A DNA stretch of 64,000 nt from Modestobacter marinus (lineage in GTDB: Bacteria; Actinomycetota; Actinomycetes; Mycobacteriales; Geodermatophilaceae): positions 1,798,001 through 1,862,000 of the forward strand of contig NZ_JAAMPA010000001.1 in NCBI RefSeq assembly GCF_011758655.1, read 5' to 3'. Position numbers and translations under genes: made by a program. Numbering within the stretch: position 1 is the first letter of the stretch; each line of letters opens with the position of its first letter. The notes under the pieces are model-generated. The model was not told where the DNA came from. It made no database searches and was given only the letters and a program-made list of their open reading frames with translations. Positions 55,936 through 63,029 of the stretch are shown in pieces.

Positions 55936-56493
55936 ATGAACGCCCCCGCTCCGGCCCACCCCGACCGCGACCGGCTGCTCGAGCTCATCGTCGACCTCGC
56001 CGTCGTGCACGGGAAGGTGACGCTGTCCTCCGGGCAGGAGGCCGACTGGTACATCGACCTGCGCCGGGTGACGCTGCACCACGAGGCCGCTCCCCTGGTG
56101 GGCCGGGTGATGCGCCAGCTCACCGGCGACCTGCGCTACGACGTGGTCGGCGGGCTCACCCTGGGCGCCGACCCGGTCGCCACCGCGATGCTGCACGCCG
56201 CCGCGGACGGCGAGGGGTACCTGGACGCCTGCGTGGTGCGCAAGGCGACCAAGGAGCACGGGATGCAGCGGCGGATCGAGGGGCCCGACGTCGCCGGCCG
56301 CACGGTGCTGGTGGTCGAGGACGTGTCCACCACCGGGGGCAGCCCGCTCACCGCCGTCGAGGCGCTGCAGGAGGCCGGTGCCGAGGTGCTGGGGGTGGCC
56401 GTGATCGTCGACCGCGGCGCCCGCGCGGCCGTCGAGGCGGCCGGCCTGGAGTACCGCGCGGCGTTCGAGCTGGCCGACCTCGGCCTCTCCTGA
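55936..56493 (+). CDS. pyrE: Orotate phosphoribosyltransferase
   Basis: Converts orotate and PRPP to OMP in pyrimidine synthesis. 185 aa. LSSGQEADWYIDLRRVTLH opens the substrate site, CVVRKATKEHGMQRRIEG is the flexible catalytic loop and VLVVEDVSTTGGSPLTAVEA is the PRPP-binding motif. Leaderless promoter. A GC-rich imperfect hairpin at about 56504-56547 lies between pyrE and the next gene. Confidence 0.95.
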   Translation: MNAPAPAHPDRDRLLELIVDLAVVHGKVTLSSGQEADWYIDLRRVTLHHEAAPLVGRVMRQLTGDLRYDVVGGLTLGADPVATAMLHAAADGEGYLDACVVRKATKEHGMQRRIEGPDVAGRTVLVVEDVSTTGGSPLTAVEALQEAGAEVLGVAVIVDRGARAAVEAAGLEYRAAFELADLGLS

Positions 56494-56547
56494 CGGAGCC
56501 CCCCGTCCCTCGCCCGCCCGGAGCGGGGCCGGACGGCGACAGGGACG

Positions 56548-56553
56548 TACGGT
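56548..56553 (+). promoter_or_regulatory. Leaderless promoter -10 of the FAD-linked oxidase
   Basis: TACGGT ends 6 nt before GTG 56560. It directly follows the right arm of the hairpin after pyrE. Confidence 0.45.
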
Positions 56554-56559
56554 GACGGC

Positions 56560-57996
56560 GTGACCGCCCTCACGACGACGTGGGTCCGCGAGCTCCAGGA
56601 CGCCCTGGGCCCGGACAGCGTGCTCACCGACCCCGACGTCACCGCCGCCTACGCGCGCGACCAGGCGATGCTCGCCGAGGCAGGGCTGCCGGCCGCGGTC
56701 GCGCTGCCGCGCAGCACCGAGGAGGTGTCGGCGGTGCTGCGGCTGGCCGGCCGGCACGGGGTGCCGGTGGTGCCGCGGGGCGCCGGCTCCGGCCTGGTCG
56801 GCGCGGCCAACGCCGTCGACGGGTGCATCACGCTGGCCCTGACCCGGATGGACGCCGTCCTGGAGGTCGCGCCGGCCGACCGGCTCGCCGTCGTCCAGGC
56901 CGGCGTGGTGAACAAGACGCTGCGCGACGCCGTCCGCGAGCACGGGCTGTTCTACCCGCCGGACCCGGCCAGCTACGACTGGTGCACCCTCGGCGGCAAC
57001 CTGGCGATGAACTCCGGCGGGCTGTGCTGCGTGAAGTACGGGGTCACCACCGACTACGTGCTGGGTCTGGAGGTCGTGCTCGCCGACGGCCGGGTGCTGC
57101 GCACCGGGCGGCGCACCGTCAAGGGCGTCGCCGGCTACGACCTGGCCCGGCTGTTCGTCGGCTCCGAGGGCACCCTGGGCGTGATCACCGAGGCGACGCT
57201 GGCGCTGCGCCCGGCCCCGCAGCCGCCGGTCACCCTGGTCGCCAGCTTCGGCACCAGCGCGCAGACCGGCCAGGTGGTCGAGCGGGTGGTCACCAGCGGC
57301 CTGGTGCCGAGCATGCTCGAGGTGATGGACCGGACCTGCATCCGCGCGGTCGACGACCTGATGCGGGCCGACCTGGACCGCGACGCCGCCGCCCTGCTGC
57401 TGGCCCAGTCCGACAGCGGCGGCGACGTGGCCCTCGCCGAGATCGCCGCCCTGACCCGGCTGTGCGAGGAGGCCGGTGCCGACTTCGTGCACTCCACGGA
57501 CGACCCGGCCGAGGGCGACCTGCTGATGACCGCCCGCCGGATGGCGCTGCCGGCCCTGGAGCGGCTGGGCAGCAGCCTGCTGCTCGACGACGTCGCCGTC
57601 CCCCGGTCGCGGGTGGCCACGTTCATCGACGGCTGCGACGCGATCGCCGCCACCGCCGGCCTGGTGGTCGGGGTCGTCGGCCACGCCGGCGACGGCAACA
57701 TGCACCCCACCGTCGTCTTCGACGGCGCCGACCCCGACCAGTGCACCCGGGCCTACGCCGCCTTCGACGCGATCCTGGAGCTCGGCCTGTCCCTCGGCGG
57801 CACGATCACCGGAGAGCACGGGGTGGGCACGATCAAGGCCGACTGGCTGGAACGGGAGATCGGCCCGGTCTCGCTCTCGGTCCACCAGGCGATCAAGCAC
57901 GCGCTCGACCCGGCGGGGATCCTCAACCCGGGGAAGATGTTCCGCCGGGCCTCCGGTGGCGACCTGGCCGCCGTCTCCGGCCTCCTCGGCGCCTGA
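56560..57996 (+). CDS. FAD-linked oxidase, GlcD/D-lactate dehydrogenase family
   Basis: A 478-aa flavoprotein. FAD motifs VPVVPRGAGSGLVGAANAV, LGGNLAMNSGGLCCVKYGVT and FVGSEGTLGVITEATL; the FAD-oxidase_C domain has VVGHAGDGNMHPTVVFDG and TITGEHGVGTIKADWL, ending DPAGILNPGKMFRR. It is a stand-alone catalytic subunit: no Fe-S partner is beside it, unlike GlcDEF or the fused enzyme at 40924. Substrate is probably a 2-hydroxyacid. Confidence 0.9.
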   Translation: MTALTTTWVRELQDALGPDSVLTDPDVTAAYARDQAMLAEAGLPAAVALPRSTEEVSAVLRLAGRHGVPVVPRGAGSGLVGAANAVDGCITLALTRMDAVLEVAPADRLAVVQAGVVNKTLRDAVREHGLFYPPDPASYDWCTLGGNLAMNSGGLCCVKYGVTTDYVLGLEVVLADGRVLRTGRRTVKGVAGYDLARLFVGSEGTLGVITEATLALRPAPQPPVTLVASFGTSAQTGQVVERVVTSGLVPSMLEVMDRTCIRAVDDLMRADLDRDAAALLLAQSDSGGDVALAEIAALTRLCEEAGADFVHSTDDPAEGDLLMTARRMALPALERLGSSLLLDDVAVPRSRVATFIDGCDAIAATAGLVVGVVGHAGDGNMHPTVVFDGADPDQCTRAYAAFDAILELGLSLGGTITGEHGVGTIKADWLEREIGPVSLSVHQAIKHALDPAGILNPGKMFRRASGGDLAAVSGLLGA

Positions 57997-58024
57997 GGCG
58001 GCCGGGAGTGGGCGGCAGCGGGGC

Positions 58025-59386
58025 ATGACCGAACGACTGCTGGTCATCGGCGGGGACGCGGCCGGGATGTCGGCGGCCGCCCAGGCCCGCCGGCTGCGCC
58101 CGGCCGGCGAGCTGGAGATCGTCGTCCTGGAGCAGAGCGAGGTCGTCTCCTACTCCGCCTGCGGCATCCCCTACTGGGTCGCCGGGCAGGTGGCCGACCG
58201 GGCGGACCTGATCGCCCGGACGCCGGCCGAGTTCGCCGCAGCCGACATCACCGTGCACACCGGCACCCGGGCCGAGGCGATCGACCTGGACGCCGGGGTG
58301 GTGCACGCCCGCGGCGGCACCCGGTTCGGCTACGACCGGCTGGTCGTCGCCACCGGCGGCCGGCCCACCCGTCCTCCCATCCCCGGCCTGGACGCCCCCG
58401 GGGTGTTCGGCGTGCACCGACTGGACGACGGCGCGGCCATCCTGGCGGCGATCGAGCAGCTGCCCACCGACCGGCCGCGGCGCGGACTGGTCCTGGGCGG
58501 TGGCTACATCGGGCTGGAGATGGCCGAGGCCCTGCAGGACCGGGGGCTGGAGGTCACCGTCGTCCTGGCCGACCCGCTGCCGATGCAGCTGCTGGACGCC
58601 GACATGGGCGAGCGGGTCCGGGCTGGCCTGACGGCGATGGGGATGACCGTGCACGCCGACCAGGCGGTGCGGGAGGTGCTCGTGGACGCCGACGGCCGGG
58701 CCTGCGGGGTGCGCACCGACGTCGGCAGCTACCCGGCCGACCTGATCGTCCTGGGGCTGGGCATGGGTCCCGAGGCGCGGCTGGCCGCCGAGGCCGGGCT
58801 CGCCATCGGGCCGACCGGCGCGGTCGACGTCGACCGGAGCCAGCGCTGCCGCGACCACCCGGAGGTGTTCGCCGCCGGTGACTGCGCGCAGACGTTCCAC
58901 CGGGTCACCGGCGAGGTCGCGCACGTCGCGCTGGGCACGCACGCCAACAAGCAGGGCCGGGTGGCGGGCTCGGTGATCGGCGGCCGGCCGGCCCGGTTCG
59001 CCGGGGTGCTGGGCACGGCGATCACCAAGGTGGGCGAGCTGGAGATCGGGCGGACCGGCCTGTGCACCACCCAGGCCGAGGAGGCCGGGTTCGAGTACTG
59101 CACCGACGTCATCGAGGCCACCACCCGGGCCGGCTACTTCCCGGGTGCGGAGGAGATCGCCGTCAAGCTGGTCACCGAGGCCGGCTCCGGGCAGCTGCTC
59201 GGGGCCCAGGTGGTCGGTGGGCCGGGGTCGGCGAAGCGGATCGACGTGCTCGCCACCGCCATCTGGGCGGGCCTGACCGCGGAGGAACTGGCCGGCAGCG
59301 ACCTCTCCTACGCCCCGCCGTTCTCGCCCACCTACGACCCGGTGGTGGTGGCCGCCCGCGCCGTCAGCCGCATCGAGCAGGGCTGA
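58025..59386 (+). CDS. CoA-disulfide-reductase-like FAD/NAD(P) oxidoreductase
   Basis: A 453-aa flavoprotein. The FAD dinucleotide motif is LLVIGGDAAGMSAA (residues 5-18); the redox Cys46 in SYSACGIPYWVAG is the single active-site Cys of CoA-disulfide reductases and NADH oxidases (Nox/Cdr). The NAD(P) fold GLVLGGGYIGLEMAE, the second FAD motif HPEVFAAGDCAQ and the C-terminal dimerisation domain with DLSYAPPFSPTYDPVVVAA are intact. Whether it reduces CoA-disulfide, oxygen or a polysulfide cannot be told. Confidence 0.88.
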   Translation: MTERLLVIGGDAAGMSAAAQARRLRPAGELEIVVLEQSEVVSYSACGIPYWVAGQVADRADLIARTPAEFAAADITVHTGTRAEAIDLDAGVVHARGGTRFGYDRLVVATGGRPTRPPIPGLDAPGVFGVHRLDDGAAILAAIEQLPTDRPRRGLVLGGGYIGLEMAEALQDRGLEVTVVLADPLPMQLLDADMGERVRAGLTAMGMTVHADQAVREVLVDADGRACGVRTDVGSYPADLIVLGLGMGPEARLAAEAGLAIGPTGAVDVDRSQRCRDHPEVFAAGDCAQTFHRVTGEVAHVALGTHANKQGRVAGSVIGGRPARFAGVLGTAITKVGELEIGRTGLCTTQAEEAGFEYCTDVIEATTRAGYFPGAEEIAVKLVTEAGSGQLLGAQVVGGPGSAKRIDVLATAIWAGLTAEELAGSDLSYAPPFSPTYDPVVVAARAVSRIEQG

Positions 59387-59472
59387 CCGGGGGGCGGGCA
59401 CGCCACGGGTGACCGCCCGGCACGATACTGACCGCGAGCAGAGCGCCGGTCCCGACGTCAGGAGAGCACCGC

Positions 59473-60507
59473 ATGCCCATCGCGACCCCCGAGGTCTACG
59501 CCGACATGATCACCCGGGCGAAGGAGGGCGGGTTCGCCTACCCGGCGATCAACTGCACCTCGTCCGAGACGATCAACGCCGCCCTGCGCGGCTTCGCCGA
59601 CGCCGGCAGCGACGGGATCATCCAGTTCTCCACCGGTGGCGCGGAGTTCGGCTCCGGCACCCGGGTCAAGGACATGGTGACCGGCGCCGTCGCGCTGGCC
59701 GAGTTCGCGCACGTCGTCGCGGAGAAGTACCCGGTCAACGTCGCGCTGCACACCGACCACTGCCCCAAGGACAAGCTGGACGACTACGTCCGCCCGCTGA
59801 TCGCGATCAGCAAGGACCGGGTCGACGCCGGCCAGGCGCCGCTGTTCCAGTCGCACATGTGGGACGGCTCGGCCGTCGAGCTCACCGAGAACCTGTCCAT
59901 CGCGCAGGAGCTCATCGAGAAGTGCGCGGCGGCCAAGATCGTCCTCGAGGTGGAGATCGGCGTCGTCGGCGGCGAGGAGGACGGCGTCGCCCACGAGATC
60001 AACGAGAAGCTCTACACCGCCGACGGCGACTTCGTGCGCACCGCCGAGGCCCTCGGGCTGGGGGAGAAGGGCGTCTACCTGCTGGCGGCGACCTTCGGCA
60101 ACGTGCACGGGGTCTACAAGCCGGGCAACGTGAAGCTCCGCCCCGACGTGCTGCAGCGCGGGCAGGCCGTCGTCGCCGAGCAGTTCGGCCTGGGGGACGG
60201 CGCCAAGCCGTTCAACCTGGTCTTCCACGGCGGGTCCGGCTCCGCGCTCGAGGAGATCCGCGAGGCGCTGTCCTACGGCGTGGTGAAGATGAACGTCGAC
60301 ACCGACACCCAGTACGCGCTGACCCGGGCGATCGCCGGCCACATGTTCAGCAACTACGACGGCGTCCTGAAGGTCGACGGCGAGGTCGGCGTCAAGAAGA
60401 CCTACGACCCGCGCACCTACATGAAGCTGGCCGAGGCGAGCATGGCCGACCGGATCGTGGAGGCCTGCGAGCACCTGCTGTCCGCCGGCCAGTCGCAGGC
60501 GGGCTGA
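59473..60507 (+). CDS. fba: Class II fructose-bisphosphate aldolase
   Basis: Zinc-dependent aldolase of glycolysis and gluconeogenesis. 344 aa. FAYPAINCTSSETINAAL opens the barrel; the zinc His/Asp motif is VALHTDHCPKDKLDDY; LEVEIGVVGGEEDGV, TFGNVHGVYKPG (zinc His) and LVFHGGSGSALEEI (phosphate loop) follow, with KMNVDTDTQYALTRAI. AGGAGAG lies 7 nt before ATG 59473. Directly followed by the DUF3151 gene, as in mycobacteria where the two are neighbours. Confidence 0.97.
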   Translation: MPIATPEVYADMITRAKEGGFAYPAINCTSSETINAALRGFADAGSDGIIQFSTGGAEFGSGTRVKDMVTGAVALAEFAHVVAEKYPVNVALHTDHCPKDKLDDYVRPLIAISKDRVDAGQAPLFQSHMWDGSAVELTENLSIAQELIEKCAAAKIVLEVEIGVVGGEEDGVAHEINEKLYTADGDFVRTAEALGLGEKGVYLLAATFGNVHGVYKPGNVKLRPDVLQRGQAVVAEQFGLGDGAKPFNLVFHGGSGSALEEIREALSYGVVKMNVDTDTQYALTRAIAGHMFSNYDGVLKVDGEVGVKKTYDPRTYMKLAEASMADRIVEACEHLLSAGQSQAG

Positions 60508-60510
60508 GCC

Positions 60511-60918
60511 GTGACCCACGCACACCACAACCTGCTCGGCGAGCCGCCGGCCACCCTGCTGCCCGGCATCCCCGCGGCCGACGACGCGCTGGCCGCCGGC
60601 ACCGACCCGGCCGAGGTCGCGGCGGGGCACCCCACGTCCAGCGCGGCCTGGGCCGCCCTCGCCGAGACGGCGCTGGAAGCCGGCCGCACCATCGAGGCCT
60701 ACGCCTACGCCCGCACCGGCTACCACCGCGGGCTGGACGCGCTGCGCCGCAACGGCTGGAAGGGCTACGGCCCCGTGCCGTGGTCGCACGAGCCGAACCG
60801 CGGCTTCCTGCGCTGCGTCACCGTGCTGGCCACCGCGGCCGGGCGGATCGGCGAGGTCGACGAGCAGGAGCGCTGCACCCAGCTGCTGCGCGACTGCGAC
60901 CCGACCCTGATCACCTGA
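60511..60918 (+). CDS. DUF3151 family protein
   Basis: A 135-aa soluble protein. It opens NLLGEPPATLLPGIPAADDAL, then HPTSSAAWAALAETALEAGRTIEAYAYARTGYHRGLDALRRNGWKGYGPVPW and NRGFLRCVTVLATAAGRIGE; this all-helical TPR-like pattern is DUF3151, found beside fba in many actinobacteria. Start GTG 3 nt after the fba stop; same operon. Role unknown. Confidence 0.88.
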   Translation: MTHAHHNLLGEPPATLLPGIPAADDALAAGTDPAEVAAGHPTSSAAWAALAETALEAGRTIEAYAYARTGYHRGLDALRRNGWKGYGPVPWSHEPNRGFLRCVTVLATAAGRIGEVDEQERCTQLLRDCDPTLIT

Positions 60919-60919
60919 A

Positions 60920-60939
60920 CGGGTGAGTGGGCTCGCCCG
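60920..60939 (+). terminator. Weak hairpin after the fba-DUF3151 operon
   Basis: CGGGTGAG/CTCGCCCG, an 8-bp stem with one G-U pair and loop TGGG, directly after the stop. Confidence 0.45.
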
Positions 60940-61022
60940 GATCGCGGCGATGATCATCCGGCCGTAGCGTCTGCTCCCGGTCGGCGCCATCAGGGCGTCA
61001 TCTCGAGAGGTGAGGTGGGCTC

Positions 61023-61166
61023 ATGGCCACGTTGCTGTGGATCCTGGCTGTCATCCTGGTCGTCGCGGGGATCTTCGCGATCGTCCGGAAGCAGCTCCTG
61101 TGGGGCATCGTGCTGATCGTCGTCGGGCTGCTCGTGGGCCCGGGAGGCGTCAGCTTCTTCGCCTGA
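61023..61166 (+). CDS. GPGG-motif small membrane protein
   Basis: A 47-aa ORF, MATLLWILAVILVVAGIFAI then a short basic VRKQ turn and LLWGIVLIVVGLLVGPGG, ending VSFFA. Two helices form a hairpin and the GPGG motif closes the second. Similar tiny proteins with a GPGG end are widespread in actinobacteria; role unknown. The ribosome site is GAGGTGGG. A strong terminator follows 4 nt after the stop. Confidence 0.85.
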   Translation: MATLLWILAVILVVAGIFAIVRKQLLWGIVLIVVGLLVGPGGVSFFA

Positions 61167-61170
61167 GCCG

Positions 61171-61207
61171 CCCGGTGGGGCCGAGTCACCGACTCGGCCC
61201 CACCGGG
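61171..61207. terminator. Bidirectional terminator, GPGG gene / alcohol dehydrogenase
   Basis: A perfect 17-bp stem CCCGGTGGGGCCGAGTC/GACTCGGCCCCACCGGG with a 3-nt loop, 4 nt after one stop and 2 nt after the convergent one. Confidence 0.9.
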
Positions 61208-61209
61208 GG

Positions 61210-62235
61210 TCAGGGCACCAGGATGGCGCGGCCGCGGACCCGCCCGGCGTCGAGGTCGTCGATCGCCGACTGGAAGTCCGCCAGCGCGTACTCCGCCGTG
61301 TGCAGCGTGACCTTCTGCTGCGCGGCCAGCGCCATCAGGTCGACCAGGTCGTCGTAGCTGCCGACCAGGTTGCCCAGCACGTTGATCTCCGCGGAGACCA
61401 GGTCGATCGTCGGGACGTCGACGTTCTCCCCGTACCCGACGACCAGGTAGTCCCCGGCCCGGCGGGTCATGGCCAGGCCCTCCTTCGTCGAGCCGCCCTC
61501 GCCGACGAAGTCGATCACCACCTCGGCGCCGTGCCCGCCGGTGAGCGCGCGGACCTGCTCGACCTGGTTGCCGTCGGCCAGGACCGTGCGGTCGGCGCCG
61601 ATGGACTCGGCCAGCTTGAGCGCCTCCGGGTTGCGGTCGACCACGATCAGCTCGGCCGGGGAGAGCGCCTTGAGCACCTGGATGCCGATGTGCCCGAGAC
61701 CGCCGGCGCCGATCATCACGCAGCGGAAGCCGGGCCGCAGCCGGCGGGCCGCCTTGGCGACCGCGTGGTACGCGGTGAGGCCGGCGTCGGCGAGGGCCGC
61801 GACGTCGGCGGGCTCCAGCGAGTCGTCGATCTTCACCACGCTGCGAGCCGTGGTCCTGAGGTACTCGGCGTACCCGCCGTCGCTGTCGATCCCGGGGAAC
61901 TGCGAGTTCTCGCAGTGCACGTCGTCCCCGGACCGGCAGGCGCGGCACAGCCCGCAGGTGACCAGCGGGTGCAGGATCACCTTGTCGCCCTCGGCGACGT
62001 GGCTGACCGCGCTGCCCACCGCCTCGACCCAGCCGGCGTTCTCGTGCCCGATCGTGTACGGCAGCGTGACCTGCGACTTCTCCGCCCACTGCCCTTCCAG
62101 GATGTGCAGGTCGGTGCGGCAGACCCCGGCGCCACCGATCTTGAGGATCACGTCGTGCGGGCCGGTGACCTCCGGCTTCGGGACGTCGTCCATCCGGAGC
62201 GGCTCGTGGTACCCGGTGACGCGGACGGCTCTCAT
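61210..62235 (-). CDS. Zinc-dependent NAD(P) alcohol dehydrogenase
   Basis: Medium-chain alcohol dehydrogenase, 341 aa. The catalytic zinc site is GAGVCRTDLH (Cys about 38) and GHENAGWVE; the structural zinc Cys set is CGLCRACRSGDDVHC. The nucleotide fold is MIGAGGLGHIGIQVLKAL with the acidic VVDRNP for NAD. ATG 62235 overlaps the upstream stop (ATGA). In actinobacterial propane monooxygenase clusters an enzyme of this type oxidises 2-propanol or 1-propanol; that role is inferred here from gene order. Confidence 0.92.
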   Translation of the reverse strand: MRAVRVTGYHEPLRMDDVPKPEVTGPHDVILKIGGAGVCRTDLHILEGQWAEKSQVTLPYTIGHENAGWVEAVGSAVSHVAEGDKVILHPLVTCGLCRACRSGDDVHCENSQFPGIDSDGGYAEYLRTTARSVVKIDDSLEPADVAALADAGLTAYHAVAKAARRLRPGFRCVMIGAGGLGHIGIQVLKALSPAELIVVDRNPEALKLAESIGADRTVLADGNQVEQVRALTGGHGAEVVIDFVGEGGSTKEGLAMTRRAGDYLVVGYGENVDVPTIDLVSAEINVLGNLVGSYDDLVDLMALAAQQKVTLHTAEYALADFQSAIDDLDAGRVRGRAILVP

Positions 62236-63029
62236 GACAGGACCTCCAGGGGGATCAGGGGGCGGGCCGGGTCGGGATGGGGAACGGGCGGGCGATCATC
62301 GATGCTGGGCCGGGGCGTCTGGTCGTCCTCGGCGCCGGGGTAGCGGGTGGCCAGCAGGCCGCGGCAGAAGTGCGCGTTGCCGTCGACGGAGATGCGCACC
62401 GACCGCGCCCGCCGGAGGAACAGGGCGGCCTCGGCCGGTGACGGGCGGGTGCCGTCGGCGGCGACCAGCACCGCCGCCCCCGGGTCGGTGGGCAGGCCGA
62501 GCGTGGCCCGCCGGCGCAGCAGCGCACCGGTGGTCGGCTCGTCCGCGGGGAGGTCACCGAGGGTGGTGTGCCGCAGGTCGGCCTCGGTGAGCGACCGGTC
62601 GGCGCGCAGCAGGGCGGTGAGTGCCCGCTCCATCGCCGCGGTGTGCGCCTTGCGGGAGAAGGTCGCCCGCAGCTCGTCGAGCGACTCCTCCGCCTCGTGC
62701 CCGAAGGTGCCCCGGTACCCGGCGCCCGCGGCCAGGCCGCGGTTGATCAGGTCGGAGTCGTGGTGGTCGTCGAGCTCGACCACCACCTGCCCGACCCCGG
62801 GGACGGCGGAGACCGCGTCGTGGGCGTCGGCGCACATGAGCCAGGCGAAGTTCGGTGCGCAGAACGACGTCGGCAGCCGCAGGTGCACCGTCACGTCCGC
62901 CCCCCGGACCGCCACCGACCGGACGAAGCCCAGGTCGGTGATCGGCTCGTCGAGCTCGGGATCGACCACTGCGCCCAGCGCGCGGCGGACGTCGCTCTCG
63001 GTGGGGACCGCCAGCAGGGTCGTCGTCAT
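62232..63029 (-). CDS. DUF59/MIP18-type protein with long C-terminal extension
   Basis: A 265-aa protein. The first 100 residues are a DUF59 (MIP18) domain: SDVRRALGAVVDPELDEPITDLGFVRSVAV and the conserved Cys in LPTSFCAPNFAWLMCADA. The remaining 165 residues are not a domain I know; they contain HFCRGLLATRYPGAEDDQ. DUF59 proteins help Fe-S or diiron enzyme maturation, and such a gene sits in prm monooxygenase clusters. Start and stop overlap both neighbours (TGATG and ATGA). Confidence 0.85.
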   Translation of the reverse strand: MTTTLLAVPTESDVRRALGAVVDPELDEPITDLGFVRSVAVRGADVTVHLRLPTSFCAPNFAWLMCADAHDAVSAVPGVGQVVVELDDHHDSDLINRGLAAGAGYRGTFGHEAEESLDELRATFSRKAHTAAMERALTALLRADRSLTEADLRHTTLGDLPADEPTTGALLRRRATLGLPTDPGAAVLVAADGTRPSPAEAALFLRRARSVRISVDGNAHFCRGLLATRYPGAEDDQTPRPSIDDRPPVPHPDPARPLIPLEVLS

